Assembly: GCA_000961745.1 (NCBI GenBank)
Contig: LAEA01000057.1
Location: 1 to 55,371 of the forward strand
DNA from: Rhodospirillaceae bacterium BRH_c57
GTDB lineage: Bacteria > Pseudomonadota > Alphaproteobacteria > Rhodospirillales > Rhodospirillaceae
DNA length: 55,371 nt
Reading direction: 5' to 3'
This document shows, piece after piece, positions 32,947 to 41,185 of this stretch. How positions within the stretch are numbered: the first letter of the stretch is position 1; every line of letters starts with the position of its first letter. Position numbers and translations under genes: made by a program. A model generated the notes under the pieces. That model made no database searches and was not told the origin of the DNA. It was given only the letters and a program-made list of their open reading frames with translations.

Positions 32947-35354
32947 GCGGTGGTATCCTCCAGCGCCCTCCAAATGGCGGCTCTCAGGTCCTCAATAATG
33001 ACCGGCTTGGTCAGGTAGGCGGCAAAGCCAGCCTCCCGCGCCCGTCGCACCGCAGCCTGCATCGCATTTGCACTAAGTGCAATCACTGGAATGTGTTGCG
33101 TGCGCGGATCGTCGCGCAGCCGGGCCATGGCCTGCAAGCCATCCATACCCGGAAGATTGATGTCCATCAAGATAAGCGCAGGATTCCGCTGTTGCGCAAG
33201 GTCCAGGCCAAGTTCGGCGTTGTGGGCGGAAATCAGCGTGATGTCGGGCAGATCGATGCAAATGTCCTCCATCAGCCGCAGGTTCGCCGGGTTGTCCTCC
33301 ACATAGAGGACCAGTTGCGTGATGCCCGTCTCGTGCACCGGATACGGCGGCGGAGCCTCAGCGGCTGGCGCGCTGGCAACCACGGCCTGATCGGGCGCCA
33401 GGGGAATGTCGATCCAGAAGGTGCTGCCCACGCCCGGCGTGCTGGACAACCCGATGGTGCCGCCCATGCCCTCGATCAACGAGCGGGTCAGGGTCAGGCC
33501 GATGCCGGTGCCCTCGGTTTCAGTGACCTCGGCGCCCAGGCGATTGAACGGCTCAAAGATTTCGGCATGTCTTTCATTGGGGATGCCGTACCCGGTGTCG
33601 GTCACCGCAATGCGCAGCGCGTCCCCGACGGGAACCGCCGTCATGGTGACGGTGCCGTTCTCGCGGTTGTACTTCACGGCGTTGGACAGCAGGTTGAGCA
33701 ACACCTGCATGAGGCGCGTGTAGTCGGCCTTGATGACCGGCAGCGCGCCGCCGCACCCATCGACAATGCGGATTCCCCGGTCCCGCGCGATGGTCCCGGC
33801 GACGCTCAGGCATTCATCCAGAAGGGCATCGGGCACGAAGTGTTCCAGGGACAGGGTCAACTTTCCGGCCTCGATGCGGGCGAGATCCAGAACCTCGTTG
33901 ATGAGGGTCAGCAAGTGGCCGCCGCCCTTGAGAATGTGCCGCACGCGCTCAACCTGGCGATCCGAAAGCGGCGGATTGCGTTCGGCCTCCAGAAGCTGCG
34001 CAAAGCCCAGAATGGCATTGAGGGGCGTGCGCAGTTCGTGACTCATGCTCGACAGAAACTCGGACTTCGCGTGGTTGGCCTCCTGGGCCTCCTGCTGGGC
34101 GCGGCGCAGTTCCAGGTCGGCCAGCTTTATGCGCGTGATGTCCTGCACGACGCCGAGCATCCGCACCGCCCGGCCATCGGCGTCGCGCTCCACGTCGCCC
34201 TTTTCGAGCAGCCAGCGGACGGTGCCGTCGGGCCACACCACGCGGTGCTCGATGTCATAGTCGGCATATCCGGTGACGCAGGCGTCCACGGCAGCCGCCA
34301 CCGCGTCCCGGTCGTCGGGGTGGATGGCCTGCACGAAGTTTTCGTAGCTGGTTTCCAGTTCTCCGGCCGCGTAGCCGAACAAGGGAGCGATGCGGTCCGA
34401 CCAATACAAGTCGCCGGTCGCCATGTTCCATTCCCAGGTGCCGATGTTGGCAAAGGTCTGGCTGCGTTGCAGGCGGTCCTCGCTGGCCCTCAGGCGCCAT
34501 TCGGCTTCGACCCGGCGGGACGCATCGCGCACGATGCCGGTGTAAAAGCGCTGGCCGCCCATGTCGACCTGGCTGAGGGTCAGGTCAACCGGGAATTCGC
34601 TGCCATCGCGGCGCCGCGCCACCAGCTCACGGCCCGCGCCGATGATCGAAGCGCGTCCTGTCTCGGCGTAGGAGCGCAGGTAGCGGTCGTGCCGCGTGCC
34701 ATCGCTGTCGGGCATCAGCACCGCGACGTTGGCACCTTCAAGCTCCCCTGGAGCGTAGCCGAACATATCGCAGGTGGCCGGGTTCACACGCTGAATGACG
34801 CCGCGAACGTCGATGATGACGATGGCATCCACGGCGGTATCGAGCACCGCCTGGAACAGCCGCTCGTTGTCGGCCAATGCTGCGGAAGCCTGCGCGCCGC
34901 CAATCCCGTGGCCGGCCAGGGCGGCCAGGTCGAGCAGCCCCGCCAGAAGATCCGCGCCATCGGTCAGCAGCGGCACGGTGTCGGCCACGGCAAGTACGGC
35001 CGGCCGGCCATTGGGCTGGCTTTCCAGGGGCACGACGGCGAAGAACCGGATGCCGGGAACGTCCTCGACACGCGGATGCCGCGCCCAGCCTTCATCCGCC
35101 GCCGCATCGGAAACAACCAGAGCCTGGAGCGCACCAGGGCGCACCGCCCGCACCAGATCCACCAGCTCCGCCGCCCCGCTGCGCTCGTCGGGCAACTCGC
35201 CCGCCAGGGCGGCCCAGGCGCCGGTCGCGTCGCGCTCCAGCACGGCACCCAGCGAAGCACCGGACAGGCGAAGCGCGAGCCGGACGGTACGCCGCCGCGC
35301 CTCGACGTCTTCTTCACGCACCATCTCGTTGGCTGCCTCGTTGGCTGCGTTCAT
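32943..35354 (-). CDS. Hybrid sensor histidine kinase (GAF-like, two PAS, HisKA, HATPase, REC)
   Basis: 803 residues, no transmembrane segment. The N-terminal GAF-like region covers about 20-155. The first PAS (164-282) strongly resembles the FixL heme PAS (RHDRYLRSYAETGR, IIGAGRELVARRRDGSEFP), but the proximal heme His position holds Ser236, so heme binding by that residue is lost. A second PAS with PAC covers 295-412. HisKA has phosphoacceptor His439 in SMSHELRTPLN. The ATPase boxes are NLLSNAVKYN, DTGYGI and GTGIGLTLTRSLIE. The C-terminal receiver has Asp731. The start at 35354 has AGGGGGG upstream; a short NAANEAANE duplication follows. The stop overlaps the start of the EAL response regulator. 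Confidence 0.92.
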   Translation of the reverse strand: MNAANEAANEMVREEDVEARRRTVRLALRLSGASLGAVLERDATGAWAALAGELPDERSGAAELVDLVRAVRPGALQALVVSDAAADEGWARHPRVEDVPGIRFFAVVPLESQPNGRPAVLAVADTVPLLTDGADLLAGLLDLAALAGHGIGGAQASAALADNERLFQAVLDTAVDAIVIIDVRGVIQRVNPATCDMFGYAPGELEGANVAVLMPDSDGTRHDRYLRSYAETGRASIIGAGRELVARRRDGSEFPVDLTLSQVDMGGQRFYTGIVRDASRRVEAEWRLRASEDRLQRSQTFANIGTWEWNMATGDLYWSDRIAPLFGYAAGELETSYENFVQAIHPDDRDAVAAAVDACVTGYADYDIEHRVVWPDGTVRWLLEKGDVERDADGRAVRMLGVVQDITRIKLADLELRRAQQEAQEANHAKSEFLSSMSHELRTPLNAILGFAQLLEAERNPPLSDRQVERVRHILKGGGHLLTLINEVLDLARIEAGKLTLSLEHFVPDALLDECLSVAGTIARDRGIRIVDGCGGALPVIKADYTRLMQVLLNLLSNAVKYNRENGTVTMTAVPVGDALRIAVTDTGYGIPNERHAEIFEPFNRLGAEVTETEGTGIGLTLTRSLIEGMGGTIGLSSTPGVGSTFWIDIPLAPDQAVVASAPAAEAPPPYPVHETGITQLVLYVEDNPANLRLMEDICIDLPDITLISAHNAELGLDLAQQRNPALILMDINLPGMDGLQAMARLRDDPRTQHIPVIALSANAMQAAVRRAREAGFAAYLTKPVIIEDLRAAIWRALEDTTA

Positions 35355-35575
35355 CGAGAGTTTGCCCCCCTAACCCTCGTGCGGACCGTCACAAGCCTCG
35401 CAGCCTTGACGGGCTCATGATGACCGACCAGCGCAAAGTCGTCCACGACCGTTTCGCGCAAGATGACAACATCTGATGCGCGCTGTACCCCAAAAGAGGT
35501 CGGCCACCTAGCCAAACGGCGGAGGGACAGAACATCCGGCTTCCGGCAGCGTTAAAGAGTGGGACAGCATGTCCA

Positions 35576-35941
35576 ATGGCAGATAAGGGGAGAACCCAAG
35601 CCGTGCATATTCAGACCCAATCCAAAACCCGACCGCAGGCCCAAAGCCATGCCCTTCTGCTGGATCGCGCGGCGCATCTGCTTGACGATGCGCGTGATCC
35701 CTCGGCGCTGTCGTGGGCGGTCCAGAACAACCTCTCGGTCTGGCTGAGCCTGAAGCGGGCGGCTGAACAGGCCGCCTTGGCCAATCATGACACCCAGCGC
35801 GTGCTGGACCTTGCCGATCATGTCATCAAGACCACCCTGGCCAGCGGGCGCATTGCCCCCCATGACGCCCAGATCGAAGCGTTCATCACCATGAACCGCA
35901 GTCTGGCCCAAAGTCTCTCCGGGACCCAAACCCGCCACTAG
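35576..35941 (+). CDS. FlaF-like flagellin regulator
   Basis: A 121-residue helical protein resembling alphaproteobacterial FlaF, which acts with FlbT in flagellin expression or secretion. Shared features are an internal NNLSVWLSL segment (where FlaF has a W/N-R..LW motif), a helix of the type LADHVIKTTLASGR, and IEAFITMNRSLAQSL near the end (FlaF: IEPLIEINR). The start is uncertain: ATG 35576 has no clear ribosome-binding site, whereas GTG 35603 is preceded by AAGGGGAG at 10 nt and would give 112 residues. No flagellin or flbT gene is adjacent. The assignment rests on resemblance recalled from memory. Confidence 0.6.
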   Translation: MADKGRTQAVHIQTQSKTRPQAQSHALLLDRAAHLLDDARDPSALSWAVQNNLSVWLSLKRAAEQAALANHDTQRVLDLADHVIKTTLASGRIAPHDAQIEAFITMNRSLAQSLSGTQTRH

Positions 35942-35968
35942 CCCCCCCTTCACCATCCCGCCGCCGGT

Positions 35969-36931
35969 TCAGGCCTCCAGCCAGTGGAGGCTGAACAGGC
36001 GGTCGATGTCGGTCCAAACGTGCAACGGCGTAAAGCCCGCCGACGCGGCCAGACGCCGGAAATCCCCGACCGTATATTTGTAGGAATTCTCGGTGTGGAT
36101 GGTTTCACCGTCCGCAAACGAAAACTCTTGCTCGCCAATCCGCACGATCTGGGCGACCTGGCTGACCAGATGCATTTCAATGCGGCTGTGGGCCTCGTTG
36201 AACAGCGCGCGGTGGGCAAAGCGGTCGAGGTCGAAGTCGGCGCCCAGTTCCTCGTTTGCCCGCACCAGCACATTGCGGTTGAACGCCGCCGTCACCCCCT
36301 GCGCGTCGTCATAGGCACGGCGCAGAACCTCGCGGTCCTTGACCAGATCAACCCCGATCAACAGCCCACCGCCGCGCAGCAGGCGCGCCGCCCCACGCAG
36401 GAAGCGGGTGGCTTGGGCCGGGGCGAAGTTGCCGATGGTCGAGCCGGGAAAGAACCCGACCCGGCGCGTTCCCGGCCGCGCGGCGGGCAGCGGAATAGGC
36501 TGCGTGAAGTCGGCAATGACCGGCCGCACCGACAGGTCGTGGTAGTCCCGCGCCAGCCTTTGCGCCGAACTCAGCAAGAACTCCCCGGATATGTCGATCG
36601 GCCGGTAGATGGCCGGCTGGTCCAGGGCGTCGAGCAACAGGCGCACCTTGTCGCCGGACCCGGCTCCGAACTCCACCACCTCGGCCCCCGGCCCGATCAG
36701 GCTGGCGAACTGGTCGGCGTGAGCGGCCAGAAGGGCCAGTTCTGTGCGCGTGGGGTAATACTCCGGCAGGTCACAGATGCGGTCGAACAGGCGCGATCCG
36801 GCGGTGTCGTAAAAGAACCGGCACGGGATGGATTTCGGCTGCTGGCGCAGGCCAGTCGAAACCGCACGCACAAAATCCGGGTCGGCCATCCCCCCATGGG
36901 GCCGATGGTCGAGCAGGCCCTGCTGCTTCAT
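35969..36931 (-). CDS. egtD: L-histidine N-alpha-methyltransferase (ergothioneine biosynthesis)
   Basis: SAM-dependent enzyme of 320 aa that trimethylates histidine to hercynine, the first step of ergothioneine synthesis. Diagnostic segments are RFFYDTAGSRLFDRICDLPEYYPTRTE near residues 38-64, the SAM-binding VVEFGAGSGDK, YRPIDISGEFL, GFFPGSTIGNF and FSFADGETIHTENSYKY. The start at 36931 has GGAGG 7 nt upstream and overlaps the egtB stop. Together with egtB it forms a two-gene operon sufficient for the early steps; no egtE-like lyase lies next to it in the window. Confidence 0.95.
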   Translation of the reverse strand: MKQQGLLDHRPHGGMADPDFVRAVSTGLRQQPKSIPCRFFYDTAGSRLFDRICDLPEYYPTRTELALLAAHADQFASLIGPGAEVVEFGAGSGDKVRLLLDALDQPAIYRPIDISGEFLLSSAQRLARDYHDLSVRPVIADFTQPIPLPAARPGTRRVGFFPGSTIGNFAPAQATRFLRGAARLLRGGGLLIGVDLVKDREVLRRAYDDAQGVTAAFNRNVLVRANEELGADFDLDRFAHRALFNEAHSRIEMHLVSQVAQIVRIGEQEFSFADGETIHTENSYKYTVGDFRRLAASAGFTPLHVWTDIDRLFSLHWLEA

Positions 36932-38241
36932 GAAGCGTCCTCCGCCAATCTGATGCCACTGAACTGCCAACGCGCCGCCGGGGGGAAGAAGTTGCGGTAG
37001 GACGCACGCACATGCCCCTCGGGCGTGGCGCAGGACCCGCCCCGGAGCACCATCTGGTTGATCATGAACTTGCCGTTGTACTCGGCCGCCGCGCCGGAGA
37101 ATGCCCGAAAACCGGGATAAGGTTCGTAGGCGCTGGAGGTCCATTCCCACACGTCGCCGAACATCTGGCCGGGGCCGCGCTCGCCAATCGGCGCCGGGGC
37201 CGGATGCAGGGGCGCCCCGGACCGGGCAAGATTTCCGGTGATCGCCTGGCTGTCGGCTACCGCCTCCCACTCGGCTTCGGTCGGCAGGCGGACGCCGGCC
37301 CAGGCAGCATAGGCGGCGGCCTCGAAATAGCTGATGTGGGTGACAGGTTCGGCGGCGGCCACCGGGCGCACCCCGCCCAAAGTGAAGGTGTCCCAGCGCC
37401 CGCCATCACCACGCCGCCAGTAAAGGGGCGCCTCCCACCCCTCGGCCTGCACCAACGCCCAGCCATCGGACAGCCAGAACTCGGGCCGGGTGTAGCCGCC
37501 GTCGTCCATGAAGGCCATAAACTCGGCGCAGGTCACGGCGCGGGAGGCCAGCCGGAACGGCTCCAGCCAGCGCCGGTGGCGCGGGCGTTCGTTGTCGTAG
37601 GAAAACTCCTCCCCGGCCGCATGATCGCCCGCATGGCCGATTTCCACCAGCCCGCCGGGATGCTCGACCCATCCTGGCCGGGCACCGTTGCGCGGGGGCT
37701 CGGGCAGCGCCGCGTCGTAGGCCGGCAGCAAGGGGTTGAGCGACAGGGCGTGCTTGATATCGGTCAGGATGAGTTCCTGATGCTGCTCCTCGTGGGCGAG
37801 GCCAAGGGCAAGGACAGGCGCAAACGCCGCGAAAGCGCCGTCGTCGGCGGTTTCCAGCAGGCGTTCCACTGCGGCGTCCACATGCTGCCGCCACGCCTCC
37901 ACCGCCTGCGCGGAAGGCCGGGACAGAACGCCCCGCTGCGGCCGTGGATGACGCGGGCCGAGCGCCTCGTAATAGGAATTGAACAACAGGGGGAACCGGG
38001 CGTCGAATGGCTGGTAGTCCGGGGCATTCGGCTCCAGCAGCAGGGTTTCAAAGAACCACGTCGCATGCCCCAGGTGCCACTTTGTGGGGCTGGCGTCAGG
38101 CATGGACTGCACGCCCTGATCCTCGGCCGACAGGGGCAGCGCAAGCTGCATGCTGCGGCCACGCACCTGCCGCCAGCGCCGCAGGAAGGTCTCCCGCCGC
38201 TGTGACAGCGGGGGAGATGGGGTGCCGATCAAGCCTTCCAT
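36928..38241 (-). CDS. egtB: Ergothioneine biosynthesis sulfoxide synthase
   Basis: A 437-residue non-heme iron enzyme that couples hercynine to a thiol donor. The N-terminal DinB-type domain supplies His ligands in WHLGHATWFFE (about 55-65) and HEEQHQE (His150, His154). The C-terminal FGE-sulfatase domain contains RLPTEAEWEAVA, MFGDVWEWTSSAY and VLRGGSCATPEGHVRASYRNFF. The start ATG at 38241 has AGGAGA at 9 nt. The frame continues open well upstream into the divergent promoter region without a ribosome-binding site. The stop overlaps the egtD start as ATGA. Confidence 0.95.
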   Translation of the reverse strand: MEGLIGTPSPPLSQRRETFLRRWRQVRGRSMQLALPLSAEDQGVQSMPDASPTKWHLGHATWFFETLLLEPNAPDYQPFDARFPLLFNSYYEALGPRHPRPQRGVLSRPSAQAVEAWRQHVDAAVERLLETADDGAFAAFAPVLALGLAHEEQHQELILTDIKHALSLNPLLPAYDAALPEPPRNGARPGWVEHPGGLVEIGHAGDHAAGEEFSYDNERPRHRRWLEPFRLASRAVTCAEFMAFMDDGGYTRPEFWLSDGWALVQAEGWEAPLYWRRGDGGRWDTFTLGGVRPVAAAEPVTHISYFEAAAYAAWAGVRLPTEAEWEAVADSQAITGNLARSGAPLHPAPAPIGERGPGQMFGDVWEWTSSAYEPYPGFRAFSGAAAEYNGKFMINQMVLRGGSCATPEGHVRASYRNFFPPAARWQFSGIRLAEDAS

Positions 38242-38505
38242 GGAAACACTCTCCTGCCTGCGTCGTCTGTCGAACTCGTCCATGTTCAACGCCGCAAGGC
38301 CGCAAAAGGTGCCCACTGCAATATGGAACGTCCGAGGGCCTACGCCTCCCGGTGAAGGTTCGACAACAGATATGCGCAGACCGGCAATCTGATGGCTTAC
38401 CCGGAAAAGGAAAATAGGCTTTCCGCCATCCGAGAGGGTGTCTCCCGCGCCTCCCTCCGACGTTGCACAATGAACCGACATCAATGGGGCATTCACGGGA
38501 CCGCC

Positions 38506-40062
38506 ATGCTGTTCAGTTCGCACGCCTTCCTCTTTGCATTTCTACCAAGTGCCCTTGTCGGATTCTTTGTGATCGGGCAGACCGGCCGCACGCGTGCCGC
38601 CTTGGGCTGGCTGGTCGTAATGTCCCTGGTGTTCTATGGCTGGTGGGAGCCCGCCTATCTGCTGGTCCTGATCGGATCCATGCTGTTCAACTACGGCATC
38701 GGATCGCACCTCGCCGTGCAGGCCCTTCGGCACGGTCCCCGACCAAACAGCGCGCGGTTGGTCCTGGCCTTGGGGATCGGCACCAATCTGGCGCTGCTCG
38801 GCTATTTCAAATACGCCAACTTCTTTGTGGAGAACGTGAATGCCGCGCTGGCTACGGCGTGGTCCACGGAGCGGCTGCTGCTGCCGCTGGCCATATCGTT
38901 CTTCACCTTTCAGCAGATCGCCTTCCTGATCGAGGCCTGGCGTGGCGAGGTGACCGATCGCGATCCGTTGCGCTATGCCTTGTTCGTCAGCTTCTTTCCG
39001 CAGCTTATCGCCGGCCCCATCGTTCATCACCGCGAAATGATCCCACAGTTCGCCCGCCTGCGGACCTTCGTGCCGCGCTTCGACGCCCTGGCGGTGGGCT
39101 TGACCATCTTCGCCATCGGCCTGTTTAAAAAGACCGTGCTGGCCGACGGCATGGCCGCCTATGCCGACCCGTTGTTCACGGCGGCCGAAAGCGGCATCCC
39201 CCTGACCATCACCGAGGGCTGGCTGGCCGCGCTGGCCTACACCTTCCAGCTCTATTTCGACTTTTCGGGCTATTCGGACATGGCCATCGGGCTGGCCCGC
39301 CTGTTCGGGGTCGACCTGCCGATCAACTTCAACTCGCCCTACAAGGCGGTGAACATCGCCGATTTCTGGCGGCGCTGGCACATGACGCTGTCGCGGTTCC
39401 TGCGCGACTACATCTACATCCCCCTGGGCGGCGGCCGCAAAGGCCCGTCGCGGCGCCACGTCAATTTGATGACCACCATGCTGCTGGGCGGCCTATGGCA
39501 CGGCGCGGGATGGACCTTCGTCGCATGGGGCGGCCTGCACGGCATCTATCTGGTGGTCAACCACCTGTGGCGCGGCATGACGGCGGGCATGCCCGGCGGC
39601 GTTGCCGGCCGTGTCGTCGGCCGCGCCATGACGTTCATTGCCGTCGTGGTGGCCTGGGTGTTCTTCCGGGCCGAAACGTTCAGCGGCGCCCTTGCGGTAC
39701 TGCGTGCCATGGCCGGCGGCAACGGAATTGTCGTTCCCGAACGGATCGCCGGGGTGCTGTCATCCGTTCTGCCAGCCTGGGTATCGGTATCGAGCGGGGG
39801 CCTGACCCCGCAAGTGGTCAACGGAGCCGTAGCGGTGGTGCTGGTGACCCTGGTCGGCGCGATTGCCCTGTTCGGGCCAAACACCCAACAGATTCTGTGG
39901 AACTACCGGCTGGGCCTTGGGAACAAGCGCCTCACCACGCCTCCATCCCACCTGTGGCGCTGGCGCCTGCAAACCGGCTGGGCCGCCGCGACGGCCTGCG
40001 TTGCCGCCTTCGGTATCCTAGGAATGAGTGAGAAGAATGAGTTTCTCTACTTCAATTTCTGA
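38506..40062 (+). CDS. MBOAT family O-acyltransferase (AlgI-like)
   Basis: A 518-residue inner-membrane protein with about ten or more helices, beginning MLFSSHAFLFAFLPSALVGFF as in AlgI and related MBOAT proteins. The conserved stretch FDFSGYSDMAIGLARLFGVDLPINFNSPYKAVNIADFWRRWHMTLSRFLRDYIYIPLGG (written here in full family order, about residues 260-315) precedes the catalytic His (about residue 332) in GGLWHGAGWTF. It would pass acetyl groups across the membrane for polysaccharide O-acetylation. ATG 38506 is chosen from the family N-terminus. It overlaps the next gene, encoding an SGNH-like partner, as in alginate acetylation systems. Divergent from egtB across 264 bp. Confidence 0.
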   Translation: MLFSSHAFLFAFLPSALVGFFVIGQTGRTRAALGWLVVMSLVFYGWWEPAYLLVLIGSMLFNYGIGSHLAVQALRHGPRPNSARLVLALGIGTNLALLGYFKYANFFVENVNAALATAWSTERLLLPLAISFFTFQQIAFLIEAWRGEVTDRDPLRYALFVSFFPQLIAGPIVHHREMIPQFARLRTFVPRFDALAVGLTIFAIGLFKKTVLADGMAAYADPLFTAAESGIPLTITEGWLAALAYTFQLYFDFSGYSDMAIGLARLFGVDLPINFNSPYKAVNIADFWRRWHMTLSRFLRDYIYIPLGGGRKGPSRRHVNLMTTMLLGGLWHGAGWTFVAWGGLHGIYLVVNHLWRGMTAGMPGGVAGRVVGRAMTFIAVVVAWVFFRAETFSGALAVLRAMAGGNGIVVPERIAGVLSSVLPAWVSVSSGGLTPQVVNGAVAVVLVTLVGAIALFGPNTQQILWNYRLGLGNKRLTTPPSHLWRWRLQTGWAAATACVAAFGILGMSEKNEFLYFNF

Positions 40063-41185
40063 TCCTCGATCCCCTGTTCGGTCCACTGCCCGCAGCCCCA
40101 CTGCCGGTAACCATGCGCGGCGCTATCTGGCCGTCCTGGGAGGCATAACAGGCACCGTCCTGATGCTGTCGGCGCTGCTGGTGTGGTCGGTCGATCCCTA
40201 TGGCGCGCTCGGCCACAACAGCATGGGCATCTATGCCGAGTCGGAACGTCAGGCGAAACCCGCGATGCTGCGCGCTGCCGCCCCCAAAACCATTCTGATC
40301 GGGTCGAGCAAGGTGAGCTACATCGATCCGGGCGTCCTTGGTCCGCGCGCCTTCAACGCCTCGTTCGCGGCCGCCATGCCCGAGGAGATCGTGAACTTCC
40401 TGCACCACCACGTGCCACGCGGCAGCCGGGTCGTGATCGGCCTGGACAGCTTCATGATGAACACCCTGGCCTATCCGCTGGCCCCACAAACATTTGCCGA
40501 GGAAGTCTCGGTCTTCGAGAACCTTTCGTACCTGTTCGGGCTGCGACCGGCCGGGGCGGCCGTGATGGCGGCCGCCTCGCACGCCATGGGCGCCTCTCCT
40601 GCCCTGCTGCCCGGCGGCCAGCGCAATCCAGCCGAACGCATGGCCCGCCACAACGCCATGACCGGCTATGACCATGCCTACTGGCTGAACCATGTCCGCA
40701 CCCAATACTTTACGAACTTCGCCTATGCGCCGGAGCGGGTCGAGGCCTTGCACACCCTGCGGCGGATGGCCGAGGAGCGGGACCTCACACTGCACGTCTT
40801 CATCAATCCCTTGAGCCAGCCGGTGCGCGCCGTGATCGACGCCCTGCCCACCGCCAAGGATGTCCAACGGTTCCGGGCCGACGTGCAGGCCGCCCTGCCG
40901 GGAGCGGTGGACCTGTCGATGGACCCCGCGCTCGCCGACCCGGCCCTCTACTTCCGGTTCGACCCGTTCCACTACCTGCCGTCCACCGGTGCCAAGGTGC
41001 TGCGGAAAGTAATGGCTCGGCCCCCCGTAGATACCACGCAAGAGCCGCAGATCATCCAGGCGCCTTTGGGCGTAGTTCGTGGTGATGACTATCCGGCGCG
41101 GGGCCTTGGCCTCACTTTGAACAGCGCCGATGCCGTCGCCGAGGCGGCACGTCCCCAGGACAGCAAAATAGAGGCGGATCAATGA
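40037..41185 (+). CDS. SGNH/AlgJ-X-like acetyltransferase partner of MBOAT
   Basis: A 382-residue protein with one N-terminal membrane helix (about 28-50) and a periplasmic domain. ILIGSSKVSYIDP (about 87-98) looks like the nucleophile Ser block of SGNH-fold proteins, and FDPFHYLPSTGAKVL near residue 312 provides the expected Asp-x-x-His. Its place, overlapping an MBOAT gene upstream and manC downstream (ATGA at 41182), parallels AlgI with AlgJ/AlgX, where the SGNH protein places acetyl groups onto the polymer. The start ATG 40037 lies inside the MBOAT gene. Overall similarity to a named family was not established. Confidence 0.7.
   Translation: MSFSTSISDPRSPVRSTARSPTAGNHARRYLAVLGGITGTVLMLSALLVWSVDPYGALGHNSMGIYAESERQAKPAMLRAAAPKTILIGSSKVSYIDPGVLGPRAFNASFAAAMPEEIVNFLHHHVPRGSRVVIGLDSFMMNTLAYPLAPQTFAEEVSVFENLSYLFGLRPAGAAVMAAASHAMGASPALLPGGQRNPAERMARHNAMTGYDHAYWLNHVRTQYFTNFAYAPERVEALHTLRRMAEERDLTLHVFINPLSQPVRAVIDALPTAKDVQRFRADVQAALPGAVDLSMDPALADPALYFRFDPFHYLPSTGAKVLRKVMARPPVDTTQEPQIIQAPLGVVRGDDYPARGLGLTLNSADAVAEAARPQDSKIEADQ

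Noticed and set aside
33093-35420. A 775-codon frame antisense to the hybrid histidine kinase.
   Set aside because: The kinase on the minus strand carries complete PAS, HisKA, HATPase and REC motifs; the antisense product is His/Gly/Val-rich shadow sequence.
35553-35590. TAAAG ... GCAGATAA before the FlaF-like gene, resembling a flagellar sigma28 promoter.
   Set aside because: The spacing after TAAA is about 22 nt rather than 15, and GCAGATAA overlaps the possible start region.
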